A DNA stretch of 14,637 nt from Clostridia bacterium (GTDB lineage Bacteria; UBA6262; WVXT01; JAUXBS01), in assembly GCA_030618495.1 (NCBI GenBank), contig JAUXDE010000037.1, positions 1-14,637 on the forward strand, in the 5' to 3' direction. Shown in pieces: positions 6,232 through 14,275 of this stretch (the stretch's first letter is position 1; every line of letters begins with the position of its first letter). Both the position numbers and the translations under genes were made by a program. Below the pieces are notes generated by a model. That model did no database searches. It had not been told where the DNA came from and saw only the letters and a list, made by a program, of their open reading frames with translations.

Positions 6232-7613
6232 ATCTTTTTTATCTCCTTTTCTTTATCTATAATCTTCACTGCTTCACGAATCGTTGAAACCCCGATAAGT
6301 TCAATCTTCTTGCTTGAAAAACCCTTTAAATTACCCTTTGGGATTATACAGGTTTTAAAACCGAGTTTCCTGGCTTCATTTACCCGTTTATCAATAAAAC
6401 TAACAGCCCTTATCTCTCCCGCCAGGCCAACCTCGCCAATAACTATAATCCCCTCGTCCACCGGTTTGTTCCGGAATGCCGAATAAATCGCCATGATAAT
6501 ACTTAAATCGCAGGCAGGCTCGCTGATTTTTGTCCCCCCGGCAATGTTCAGGAATATATCCTGGTTCTCCAGCCTCGTTCCCAGGATTTTTTCCATAACG
6601 GCAACCATCAGGAGCACCCGGTTATAGTCCAGCCCGCTCACCTGGCGCCTCGGCATGCTGAAACTTGTTCCTGTTACAAGGGCCTGCAGTTCAATCAACA
6701 ACGGCCTGGAACCCTCAATAAGAGTCACTATCACGGAACCCGCCGCTCCAACGGGCCGGGACTCCAAGAACATCAGGGACGGATTGATTACCTGCTCAAG
6801 CCCCGTTTTTTTCATCTGAAAAATACTCAGTTCGGCAGCAGGCCCAAAACGGTTTTTCTCTGTTCTGATAACCCTGTAGAAATTGTCCTTTGTCTCATCA
6901 AAATAAAGTACAGTATCAACGGTATGCTCAAGAATCTTAGGTCCCGCAATCACTCCTTCCTTTGTTACCTGGCCTGAAATAAACACGGGAATCCTTTCGG
7001 ATTTCGCAAAATAATTGATTTCCTCGGCGCACCCCCTCACCTGCCCCACACTGCCCGGTATCGCTGATAAGTCAGGATGGTAAACCGTCTGTATTGAATC
7101 AATTATTACAAGCGCAGGTTTAATATTCCTTGCCTGGTTAAGTATTTCCTGCACGTCCGTTCCGGAATAGACCAGCAGTTGGCTTGAACTGACGCCAAGC
7201 CTATCGCCCCTTAACTTAATCTGCGCCAGGGATTCTTCGCCGGAAACGTAAAGACATTTTTTATTTGATTTTGCAAGCGATTCGGCTACCTGCAACAAGA
7301 GGGTGGACTTGCCTATTCCCGGAGGGCCTGCAAGAAGAGCGAGTGAGCCGGGTACTATTCCCCCGCCCAATATATGGTCAAACTCCGATATCCCCGTAGA
7401 AATCCTTTTATTATCCTCAGTTGAAATATCGGCGATATTGATTGGCGTTTCATCCAGGGAAAACTTTTTGCCATGGGAACGGCTCCCGCCTTTTTTTTCC
7501 CTTATTGACTCCGCAAAAGTATTCCAGTTATTACAACTTGGACACTTGCCGAGCCATCTTGTTTCCTGATGACCGCATTCCTGGCATATAAAAATTGCTT
7601 TTGATTTTGCCAA
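6228..7613 (-). CDS. radA: DNA repair protein RadA (Sms)
   Basis: RecA-like ATPase that helps process recombination intermediates and drives branch migration. 461 aa, almost exactly the usual 460. The N-terminal zinc finger is C10-x2-C13 and C24-x2-C27, the Walker A is GPPGIGKST (96-104), the Walker B is VIIDS (169-173), and the RadA-specific KNRFG is 253-257. The C-terminal Lon-protease-like domain (about 290-455, with GGTKISEPACDLS) is present. The start is TTG at 7611-7613: the zinc finger lies at the usual distance from it, CGGAGA is eight bases upstream, and the ATG at 7618-7620 is out of frame. It ends in a four-base overlap with the yacL-like gene. In Bacillus, disA sits between these two genes; it is absent here. 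Confidence 0.97.
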   Translation of the reverse strand: MAKSKAIFICQECGHQETRWLGKCPSCNNWNTFAESIREKKGGSRSHGKKFSLDETPINIADISTEDNKRISTGISEFDHILGGGIVPGSLALLAGPPGIGKSTLLLQVAESLAKSNKKCLYVSGEESLAQIKLRGDRLGVSSSQLLVYSGTDVQEILNQARNIKPALVIIDSIQTVYHPDLSAIPGSVGQVRGCAEEINYFAKSERIPVFISGQVTKEGVIAGPKILEHTVDTVLYFDETKDNFYRVIRTEKNRFGPAAELSIFQMKKTGLEQVINPSLMFLESRPVGAAGSVIVTLIEGSRPLLIELQALVTGTSFSMPRRQVSGLDYNRVLLMVAVMEKILGTRLENQDIFLNIAGGTKISEPACDLSIIMAIYSAFRNKPVDEGIIVIGEVGLAGEIRAVSFIDKRVNEARKLGFKTCIIPKGNLKGFSSKKIELIGVSTIREAVKIIDKEKEIKKI

Positions 7614-7621
7614 CGATCATT

Positions 7622-7625
7622 CTCC
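7622..7625 (-). promoter_or_regulatory. Shine-Dalgarno supporting the TTG start of radA
   Basis: GGAG on the minus strand lies eight bases before the TTG at 7611-7613. The ATG at 7618-7620 is too close to it and out of frame. Confidence 0.6.
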
Positions 7626-7638
7626 GCAGTCAGTCTTT

Positions 7639-7650
7639 GGGGTCAGACCT
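7639..7650 (-). other. Short GGTCTGACCCC-type motif in the mlaD-radA gap
   Basis: The 46-bp gap between mlaD and radA holds AGGTCTGACCCC (minus strand). I associate this word with repeats near REP-associated (Y1/IS200-like) transposases in many metagenomic genomes, but that is recollection and not a test. GGGG and CCCC at the edges of 7639-7660 could pair weakly. A single short word may be chance. Confidence 0.25.
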
Positions 7651-7659
7651 TAAATGCCC

Positions 7660-8406
7660 CTAGAACCTTTTCTCAAGTTTTTTACCGACTTTTTCGAGAC
7701 TGTTAATTATATTTTCAACTTTCTTTCCAAGTTTCTCGTCACCCGCCAGCTTGTCCAGAACGCTGCCATCTATCTTTAAATCCTTGAGTTTTTCTGAAAC
7801 CTCCGAGAGGTCACTTGATGCCTTGTTAATATTATTAACGGCTCCTTTTAAACTCTGCCCGTCTTTCCCAAGGGACGAATCCAATTTTCCGGTGATTTTT
7901 TCAAGGTTGGACATAATCCTGTTCAAGTTGACCTCTAACTTTCCTCCCTTTTCAAAAATCTTCAATTGCCCTATCAAATCCTGCAGCCCCTTACTCGCGT
8001 CGTCTATCATACTATTCAAATCCATCGAACTCTCGCCCAGGATAGTATCGCCGTCCTTCAGGAGCGGCTTGTCCAGGGAACCTCTTGTCAATTCAAGAAG
8101 TTTGTTCCCCACCATTCCTACGGAAATAATCTTTGCCGTGGCATCTTTATGGACCTTTGCATTCGGCTTCATTCTTACAGTCACGACTGCCTTACCATCC
8201 ACCAGGCTGATATTCTTAACCTTCCCCACTTCCACTCCCGACATCTTAACCTGCCCCTTTACGGGCAATCCCTCGGCGTTATCAAAAAAGACATCTAATC
8301 TATACCCTTTTTCCAGGTTTATATCTTCAAGTAAAACAACAGAAAAAGCAAAAATCAAGATTCCAAATAAAACGAAAAGCCCCACCTTTGTTTCCTGATT
8401 TATCAT
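7660..8406 (-). CDS. mlaD: MlaD-type MCE-domain lipid transport protein
   Basis: 248 aa. One N-terminal membrane helix (about 8-26) anchors a single MCE domain (about 34-110; EGLPVKGQVKMSGVEVGKV and GMVGNKLLELT). In the Mla system such proteins form a hexameric ring on the periplasmic side of the MlaFE transporter and carry phospholipid between the membranes. About 130 residues follow the MCE domain, rich in Lys, Asp, Leu and Ser with heptad-like spacing, and probably form helices or a coiled coil. E. coli MlaD is 183 aa, so this tail is clearly longer. The start overlaps the mlaF stop (ATGA), with AAGGA seven bases upstream. No mlaC or mlaB follows; radA comes next after 46 bp. Confidence 0.93.
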   Translation of the reverse strand: MINQETKVGLFVLFGILIFAFSVVLLEDINLEKGYRLDVFFDNAEGLPVKGQVKMSGVEVGKVKNISLVDGKAVVTVRMKPNAKVHKDATAKIISVGMVGNKLLELTRGSLDKPLLKDGDTILGESSMDLNSMIDDASKGLQDLIGQLKIFEKGGKLEVNLNRIMSNLEKITGKLDSSLGKDGQSLKGAVNNINKASSDLSEVSEKLKDLKIDGSVLDKLAGDEKLGKKVENIINSLEKVGKKLEKRF

Positions 8407-9179
8407 ATTTTATTCCTTTCCCTTACAAACAACACACCGCGCTGAATAGGCCCCTTGCTGCTTCCCGTTACAAATTGTTTCACAACAGGGTTTTTTGTCA
8501 TCCCAATCTCATGAGGAGTGCCTATTTCCTCTATTTTACCTTCATATAGCATTGCAATCCGATTTGAAATTTTATACGCGCTCACCATGTCATGCGTTAC
8601 TGCGATAGAAGTGATTTTCATCTCCTCCTGCAGATGAATAACCAGGTCATTGATAACATCAGCCATAATCGGGTCCAATCCCGTGGATGGCTCATCGTAA
8701 AGTATGTATTCCGGGTCCATGGCAATCGCCCTGGCAAGTGAAACTCTTTTTTTCATTCCTCCGGAAAGCGCGTCCGTTCTTGCTTTTTCAATTCCTTCCA
8801 GGCCCACCATTTTAAGCTTTTCAGAAACCTTCGCCTTTATCTTCTCCTCCGAAAGCTCCGTCAAATGATGCAGTCCGAATGCTATGTTCTCCCCCACTGT
8901 CATTGAATCGAATAAAGCCGCCCCCTGGAAGAGCATGCCGAATCTTCTCTGGATCTTTGCCAGCCTGTGTTCATTCAGCCGGGCGATATTTATACCATCA
9001 ATTTCCACTGACCCTTTATCCGGCTGCATCAGCCCCATGATGGTTCTTAAGAGAACCGTCTTGCCCTCGCCGCTGCCACCGATTATGGTAGTTGTTTCTC
9101 CCTCAACTATATCAAGGTTTACCCCGCGTAGAACGTGATTATTCCCAAAACTTTTATGAAGGTCTCTTATTCTAATCAT
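8403..9179 (-). CDS. mlaF: MlaF-type ABC transporter ATP-binding protein
   Basis: 258-aa ATPase that powers the MlaE permease in lipid transport at the inner membrane. Walker A is GGSGEGKT (34-41), the Q-loop is Q85 in LFQGAALF, the signature is LSGGMKKR (138-145), Walker B and the catalytic Glu are YILYDEPS with D162-E163, and the switch His is H197 in THDM. QGAALFDSMTVGENI and the stretch after the signature are typical of the MlaF/Ttg2A/TGD3 branch. The C-terminal 30 residues resemble the MlaF extension that grips the neighbouring subunit. AAGGTG overlaps the mlaE stop and serves as the ribosome site. The gene overlaps mlaD by four bases. Confidence 0.96.
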   Translation of the reverse strand: MIRIRDLHKSFGNNHVLRGVNLDIVEGETTTIIGGSGEGKTVLLRTIMGLMQPDKGSVEIDGINIARLNEHRLAKIQRRFGMLFQGAALFDSMTVGENIAFGLHHLTELSEEKIKAKVSEKLKMVGLEGIEKARTDALSGGMKKRVSLARAIAMDPEYILYDEPSTGLDPIMADVINDLVIHLQEEMKITSIAVTHDMVSAYKISNRIAMLYEGKIEEIGTPHEIGMTKNPVVKQFVTGSSKGPIQRGVLFVRERNKI

Positions 9180-9192
9180 AATTCATAACACC

Positions 9193-9993
9193 TTACCCAA
9201 CGCCTATTCCCAATGTGGTCAGGAGACTGGTAAGAAAGTAATCCGAAATCAAAATCAGAATCATTGAAATCACCACAGCAGAAGTCGTTGCCTTCCCCAC
9301 CCCCTCGGCCCCGCCCTTACAGCTCAGCCCCTTGTAACAACTTACGACAATTATAATCAAGCCGAAAAAAAACGCCTTTATAAGCCCAAGTGTAATATCA
9401 TCTACGTGTATGTAATCAATGATCTCGCACCAGAACACATTAGGAGGTATCTTATAATTCTTCACTGCCACTATAAACCCCCCGAACGTTCCCACAACAT
9501 CAGTATACAGAGTTAATAGCGGAACCGCTATCATTGCCGCTATAAGTCTTGGAACATAAAGGTACTTTACCGGGTTCGTTCCCAGCGTGTAGAGGGCGTC
9601 TATCTGTTCTGTCACTTTCATTGTTCCTAACTCAGACGTAATCTGCGCCCCGACCCTTCCTGAAAGCACCAGCCCCGTTATCACCGGGCCTAATTCCTTT
9701 AATATCGCAATCGTTGTGCCCAGCCCGACAAAAATCGTCGAACCCAGCCACAGGTTGGAAACATAACCAATATGAAAAGCAAAAACCATGCCTGTAAACA
9801 GGGCAGAAAGCGTGATAACGCTTAATGATTTTATCCCTATTTCAACGACTTGTTTTACTACGTTTTTCCACTCGAACGGAGCGGAGAACATATACCTGAT
9901 GGCGCTTGCGAACAACGCCGCCGCCTCCCCGAGGTACCTGGAAATCTCCAGGATTTTTTTGCCAAACGATTCTATCGGATTTTTCATTTTCAT
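9193..9993 (-). CDS. mlaE: MlaE-type ABC transporter permease
   Basis: 266-aa inner-membrane permease of the MlaFED lipid transporter. An amphipathic N-terminal helix is followed by about five membrane segments. The family signature is ELGPVITGLVLSGRVGAQI (100-118), then SELGTM and EQIDAL (129-134), and a conserved cytoplasmic loop YKGLSCKGGAEGVG (220-233) near the C-terminus. The start is ATG 9993. A second ATG two codons on (9987) is equally possible, since no strong ribosome site marks either. It lies 21 bases after alr and 13 bases before mlaF. The mlaE-F-D order is the standard core; mlaC and mlaB are not adjacent. The presence of the set argues for an outer membrane. Confidence 0.95.
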   Translation of the reverse strand: MKMKNPIESFGKKILEISRYLGEAAALFASAIRYMFSAPFEWKNVVKQVVEIGIKSLSVITLSALFTGMVFAFHIGYVSNLWLGSTIFVGLGTTIAILKELGPVITGLVLSGRVGAQITSELGTMKVTEQIDALYTLGTNPVKYLYVPRLIAAMIAVPLLTLYTDVVGTFGGFIVAVKNYKIPPNVFWCEIIDYIHVDDITLGLIKAFFFGLIIIVVSCYKGLSCKGGAEGVGKATTSAVVISMILILISDYFLTSLLTTLGIGVG

Positions 9994-10014
9994 TTCAATT
10001 ATTGACCGCCGGAA

Positions 10015-11136
10015 TTAAACGTAAACCCTCGGCACCCTCTTACCCACGCAGCACGTAATTTCATAATTTATTGTACCGGTTTTGTCCGCGATTTCCTCGG
10101 CGGTTATTCTTTCCTTACCCTGGCTGCCTATCAACACTGCCTTATCCCCAATCTCCACGCCATCCAGACTCGTGACATCAACCATGCACATGTCCATACA
10201 GATATTGCCGACAACCGGGACACGCTTCCCCCTTATGAGCACTTCACCCCGGTTTGAAAGCATCCTGCTGTACCCGTCAGCGTACCCGACGGGAAGGGTG
10301 GCAATAAAAGAATCCTTTTTTGCCCTCCACAACCTCCTATAACTAACCGTTGCGCCCACGGCAACCTTCTTCAGGTAAACAATCCTTGTTTTTAAACTCA
10401 TTACGGGCATGAGATCAATATCCTTGTCCGCATTCTTATACGGCAGTAAACCGTATAGAGTTATCCCGGGCCTGGCAAGATTAAAATGCGCTTCCGGGTA
10501 TTTAAGCACCGCGGTACTGTTTGAGACGGACTTGTAACCCACGTGAATACCCGATTCTTCCAGCGTTTTTTCAATGTTTCGGAATCTCTTAATCTGTTTT
10601 GTCGTGAATTTCCTGTCTCCTGCAGCCGACGCAAGATGGGTAAACATACCGTCAACTTTTAATCCTGGAAATTCCCTGATTTTCCGTATAAGTTCCCCGG
10701 TATTCTCATGAGAAATGCCTATCCGTCCCATCCCGGTATCAATTTTTATGAATACAGAAACCTTTTTGTTTCTCTGCTCCGCAAGCCTTGAAAGCTCTTT
10801 AGCGGCCATCACGCTGCTTATCGCAGGAATAAGGTCATGTTTCAATACATAGGAAAAATTCTTCAGGGGATAAATACTGCCCATGACCAGGATAGGGGCT
10901 TTTACACCTTTGCTTCTTAGTAAAATCCCCTCTTCAATCAAAGCAACCCCGAGGAGCTTCGCTCCCTGCTCAACGCTTGCCCTGCCCAATTCCACGACAC
11001 CGTGACCGTAAGCATCCGCTTTTACAACGGAAAGTATATGCGTATTCTTATTTAATTTCTTTTTAATTCTCTTAAAATTGTGGCGAAATGCGCCAATATC
11101 AATCTCAGCCCACGTCGGCCTTAAAATCTTATCCAT
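10015..11136 (-). CDS. alr: Alanine racemase
   Basis: PLP enzyme that interconverts L- and D-alanine, giving D-Ala for peptidoglycan. 373 aa, typical length. The PLP lysine is K39 in VVKADAYGHG, the PLP-phosphate region includes MGRIG (136-140), and the second catalytic base is Y266 in TVSYRR. GNICMDMCMVDVT (310-322) forms part of the substrate entry region of the C-terminal beta domain. Residue order is N-terminal TIM barrel (about 1-240), then beta domain. The start is ATG 11136 with only a weak CGGA in front. It sits 33 bases after dnaB and 21 before mlaE. It links a cell-wall gene to the envelope transporter, within a run that otherwise serves replication and translation. Confidence 0.97.
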   Translation of the reverse strand: MDKILRPTWAEIDIGAFRHNFKRIKKKLNKNTHILSVVKADAYGHGVVELGRASVEQGAKLLGVALIEEGILLRSKGVKAPILVMGSIYPLKNFSYVLKHDLIPAISSVMAAKELSRLAEQRNKKVSVFIKIDTGMGRIGISHENTGELIRKIREFPGLKVDGMFTHLASAAGDRKFTTKQIKRFRNIEKTLEESGIHVGYKSVSNSTAVLKYPEAHFNLARPGITLYGLLPYKNADKDIDLMPVMSLKTRIVYLKKVAVGATVSYRRLWRAKKDSFIATLPVGYADGYSRMLSNRGEVLIRGKRVPVVGNICMDMCMVDVTSLDGVEIGDKAVLIGSQGKERITAEEIADKTGTINYEITCCVGKRVPRVYV

Positions 11137-11169
11137 TCTGTTTTCCGTAAAAGGCGACTGTTTTTCTTT

Positions 11170-12507
11170 TTAATCCATCTGTGTTGCGAGATTTTCAAAC
11201 CTGGTATATTCCGACAGAAAAGCCAACTCAAGCGAACCAATCTGTCCGTTACGATGTTTGCCGATAATTATATCGGCCCTTCCCCTCTTGTCAGTTTCCT
11301 CATTATAAATTTCATCCCTGTAAACAAAAAGAACCAGGTCGGCGTCCTGTTCTATGGACCCGGATTCCCTCAAATCCGATAAAAGCGGTTTCTTGTTTGG
11401 TCTTTCCTCCGGTTTCCTTGATAACTGTGAAACGGCGATAACGGGTACCTTCAGGTCCTTTGCCATAATCTTCAGCGAACGGGAAATTTCAGACACATCC
11501 TGCTGGCGGTACTCCGAGCGGCCTGTCCTGCCTGCCATTAACTGCAGGTAATCTATAATGACCATATCAAGCCCGTGTTCCGACTGAAGACGGCGGGCGC
11601 GGGATTTCATTTCAAGAACGTTAAGCGAAGGACTGTCGTCAATATATATGGGCGCTGCGGAAAGAAGGTCCGCAGCGTTTATCAATGCCGGCCAGTCCCG
11701 CTTCTTCAAATATCCCGTTCTTGCGTCATGTGCTTTAACCTTCGCCTGCGAGCACAACATACGCAGCAGCAATTCCTCCCTTGACATCTCAAGACTGAAC
11801 AGGGCTACCGTTTTCTTGCTCTTTATAGCCACGTGCTCCGCGACGTTAAGGCAAAAAGATGTTTTTCCCATAGACGGCCTCGCCGCGACTATTATTAAGT
11901 TGGATGGGTGAAAACCGGCCGTTATCTCGTCAAGTTTCGCAAAACCGCTGGGCACCCCGGGAATCTGTTCTTTCTTATTATAAAGTTTATCTATTTCCTC
12001 AATACTATCGTGCACCATATCCTTAATAGCTATAAAACCCGTCCGCATTCTGTCCTGACAGGCATCAAGAATTGCCTGTTCAGCTTTGTCCATTATATTA
12101 TCAACCTCTTCTTCGCTTGAATAACAATCGGCGATTATTCTGTTTGAAATCTTGATAATCCTGCGTAAAAGCGCATTGTCCTGGACAATTTTCGCATAGT
12201 GCTCGACATTTGCGGCAGTAGCCACGGAATCAATAAGTTCAGTCAGGTAAACCGCGCCGCCAATTTCATTAATCATATTTTTCTTTTTCAGTTCTTCCGT
12301 AACCGTAATAATATCAACCGCCTTGTTCTTTTCATTCAAATCGACTATTACCTGAAATATCTTAGCATGGGTGTCCTCATAAAAACTATCCTTGTTGATT
12401 ATATTGACCGCTTGAAGTATTGCTTCCTTTTCTATCATCATTGAACCCAACAAAGACCGTTCCGCCTCAGTATTCTGCGGCGGCAATTTCGTGGTTGTTT
12501 CAAGCAT
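11170..12507 (-). CDS. dnaB: Replicative DNA helicase DnaB
   Basis: Hexameric 5'-3' helicase that unwinds DNA at the replication fork; 445 aa, the normal size (E. coli 471). The N-terminal helical domain begins with PPQNTEAERSLLGSMM (9-24). Walker A is ARPSMGKTS (209-217), the catalytic Glu is E240 in SLEMS, Walker B is VIIDYLQLM with D319, and SQLSR, DLRESGSIEQDAD and KHRNGQIG carry the remaining RecA-like motifs. No intein interrupts it. The ribosome site AAGGAG is formed by the last two sense codons of rplI, whose stop is four bases before the dnaB ATG, so the two are tightly coupled. rplI-dnaB adjacency is widely conserved. Confidence 0.98.
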   Translation of the reverse strand: MLETTTKLPPQNTEAERSLLGSMMIEKEAILQAVNIINKDSFYEDTHAKIFQVIVDLNEKNKAVDIITVTEELKKKNMINEIGGAVYLTELIDSVATAANVEHYAKIVQDNALLRRIIKISNRIIADCYSSEEEVDNIMDKAEQAILDACQDRMRTGFIAIKDMVHDSIEEIDKLYNKKEQIPGVPSGFAKLDEITAGFHPSNLIIVAARPSMGKTSFCLNVAEHVAIKSKKTVALFSLEMSREELLLRMLCSQAKVKAHDARTGYLKKRDWPALINAADLLSAAPIYIDDSPSLNVLEMKSRARRLQSEHGLDMVIIDYLQLMAGRTGRSEYRQQDVSEISRSLKIMAKDLKVPVIAVSQLSRKPEERPNKKPLLSDLRESGSIEQDADLVLFVYRDEIYNEETDKRGRADIIIGKHRNGQIGSLELAFLSEYTRFENLATQMD

Positions 12508-12511
12508 ATTT

Positions 12512-12955
12512 TTACTCCTTCACTACCCAGACTTTTATTTTACCCGTAATCCCGGTGTGAATCTTTATATCTATTGTATATACGCCCAGTTCTTTTATCG
12601 GCTCATCAAGAACCATATGTTTCTTGTCTATTTCAATATTCTGGGCTTTAAGAGCTTCGGCGATATCAGCTGAAGTTACTGACCCGAACAATTTATCGTT
12701 TTCTCCGACTTTCACCGTAATCGTACAGGAAACATCTTCCAGTTTTTTAGCAAGTTCGCTGGAATTCTTTATTTCCTTTGTTTCTTTCCGTTCAATCGAC
12801 TTAACTTCATTCTCCCACAGTTTTTTGTTATTCGGGGTATCCTTCATAACCATCCCTCTCGGGATCAGGTAATTCCTGGCATATCCTTCTTTTACACTTA
12901 CCGACTCCCCCGCCTTGCCAAGTTTTTCAATATCCTTTTTTAAAATAACATCCAT
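12512..12955 (-). CDS. rplI: 50S ribosomal protein bL9
   Basis: 147 aa, the usual length. The N-terminal RNA-binding domain carries the L9 signature, running from G13-K14 through VKEGYARNYLIPRG (21-34). A long charged connecting helix (about 40-75) leads to the C-terminal domain, with GENDKLFGSVT (83-93). The protein sits near the L1 stalk of the large subunit. The start is ATG 12955 with AAAGGAGA just upstream. It lies 16 bases after the DUF2232 gene and 4 before dnaB, the same neighbours as in many Firmicutes and other phyla. Confidence 0.98.
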   Translation of the reverse strand: MDVILKKDIEKLGKAGESVSVKEGYARNYLIPRGMVMKDTPNNKKLWENEVKSIERKETKEIKNSSELAKKLEDVSCTITVKVGENDKLFGSVTSADIAEALKAQNIEIDKKHMVLDEPIKELGVYTIDIKIHTGITGKIKVWVVKE

Positions 12956-12971
12956 TTCTTTCTCCTTTGCC

Positions 12972-13970
12972 CTAAAGAGTACCGGTATCTTCTTTCTTCT
13001 TTTTCACAGTATCCATCCTCTTACGAAAATCAAACCACACATCAGCCAACCCCACTCCCGCAGAGAAAGGATATTGCATGACAAACAGTACATATAAAAA
13101 AGCCCGCGCGAAGACAGGAACCTTGTATCCATGAAGAAAGTAACTTATCACAGAAAGTCCTGAAACAAAATACACCGCAAGGAAAAACATTCCAATATTA
13201 AGTCCCGCGATGTTAATCTGGCGCATATTAGTGTACGTCCCAATAAAATACAGAACACCTCCCAGGATCAGCCCCCATACCATCCCCTCCCCGGGGCGCC
13301 ACCTGGAAAAATCCGGTAATCTCATCAGCCTGATGCCGTAATTTGGGAAAACTTTTACACCGACAATATAACTCAACCCCACCCCTACAACTGAAAATAT
13401 AAATAACAGCGCGCCCAATCCTTTATTGATAAAATCAACCGTGCTGCTTAATTGTTCTTTCATTTGCTCTGACTGTTCCCGGTCAAGGCTTATATTCTTG
13501 CCCAGGAACGAAAGCGAACCGCTGCCGTACAATTCCAATGCCTGCCGGTTGTTGAGTTCCAAGCCATCCCTGAAAATCTTTACGGGATCCACCTTAAAAA
13601 CCAGGTTAGCTGAAACAACCCACACCAGTACCATGACAACGCAGAGAACTGAACCCAATCCTATTATTCTGGAAGCCGCCAATCCCTGCTTGATGAGCAA
13701 ACTTAATCCGATGCTCAATGAGCCGAAAATCAATAAGTACGTAGCCGCAAAAGGAACGTTCACGGTTATAATCAATGTCAGCCCTGCCGCGGCAAGGCAA
13801 AACAGCCCCGATTTATAACCGTACTTGAAGATAACCAGCACAACCGGCAAACATGAAAAAAAGAAACTCACTTTCAAAACCGGTACGAACAGTCCCAGGT
13901 ATATCAAGGATAAAACAGTTAAAATACTCCAGAATACTTCCGATAACTTTTCTTTTGCCTGTAATCTCAT
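12972..13970 (-). CDS. DUF2232 / YybS-like polytopic membrane protein
   Basis: 332 aa with about eight hydrophobic segments: four or five in the first 125 residues, a soluble stretch at about 125-180 (DPVKIFRDGLELNN...), and further segments to about 305. The tail is basic. Two marks are typical of the family: the LPDFSRWRPGE stretch before a later membrane segment, and the final VWFDFRKR. The position between rpsR and rplI is the one held by yybS in Bacillus, which supports the call. The function is not known; it has been compared with S-component-like membrane proteins, and I cannot confirm that. The ATG overlaps the rpsR stop (ATGA) and has no ribosome site of its own, so it depends on translational coupling. 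The Bacillus neighbour yybT/gdpP is absent. Confidence 0.87.
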   Translation of the reverse strand: MRLQAKEKLSEVFWSILTVLSLIYLGLFVPVLKVSFFFSCLPVVLVIFKYGYKSGLFCLAAAGLTLIITVNVPFAATYLLIFGSLSIGLSLLIKQGLAASRIIGLGSVLCVVMVLVWVVSANLVFKVDPVKIFRDGLELNNRQALELYGSGSLSFLGKNISLDREQSEQMKEQLSSTVDFINKGLGALLFIFSVVGVGLSYIVGVKVFPNYGIRLMRLPDFSRWRPGEGMVWGLILGGVLYFIGTYTNMRQINIAGLNIGMFFLAVYFVSGLSVISYFLHGYKVPVFARAFLYVLFVMQYPFSAGVGLADVWFDFRKRMDTVKKKKEDTGTL

Positions 13971-14257
13971 TTTTCAATATACGACACCAACCCCATGAAC
14001 CTGGCTCTTTTTATTGCTCTTGACAGAAGTCTTTGATGTTTCGCGCAGGTACTTGTAACCGTTCTGGGTAATATCTTACCCCTGTCGGTTACATGTTTCC
14101 TGAGCAGGTTAATATCCTTATAGTCAATAGTTTTTATTTTCTTAACACAAAAGAAACAGGCTCTCTTCCTGAGATAACCGTCCCGAGGCCTTCTATGGTA
14201 TGGCCTCCTCTTTGCAGTACTTCGTCCGCTGTCAGTAGTTCTTTTCTGCTCTGGCAT
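13967..14257 (-). CDS. rpsR: 30S ribosomal protein bS18
   Basis: 96 aa; the core (about 33-92) is standard S18, with YKDINLLRKHVTDRGKILP and TCAKHQRLLSRAIKRAR. The protein binds S6 and 16S rRNA on the platform of the small subunit. The first 32 residues are a longer-than-usual basic extension (E. coli S18 is 75 aa). C34-x2-C37 with C71-x2-H74 gives the zinc-ribbon-like form of the protein. The start is ATG 14257 with GGAGG nine bases upstream. It follows ssb by 18 bases, in the common rpsF-ssb-rpsR order; rpsF would lie just outside the window. It overlaps the DUF2232 gene by four bases. Confidence 0.97.
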   Translation of the reverse strand: MPEQKRTTDSGRSTAKRRPYHRRPRDGYLRKRACFFCVKKIKTIDYKDINLLRKHVTDRGKILPRTVTSTCAKHQRLLSRAIKRARFMGLVSYIEK

Positions 14258-14275
14258 ATTTACTTTCCTCCAAAC

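Noticed and set aside
7751-8398. 215-codon plus-strand frame opposite mlaD
   Set aside because: Antisense shadow of a convincing MCE gene, and its sequence is low-complexity Ser/Phe/Leu.
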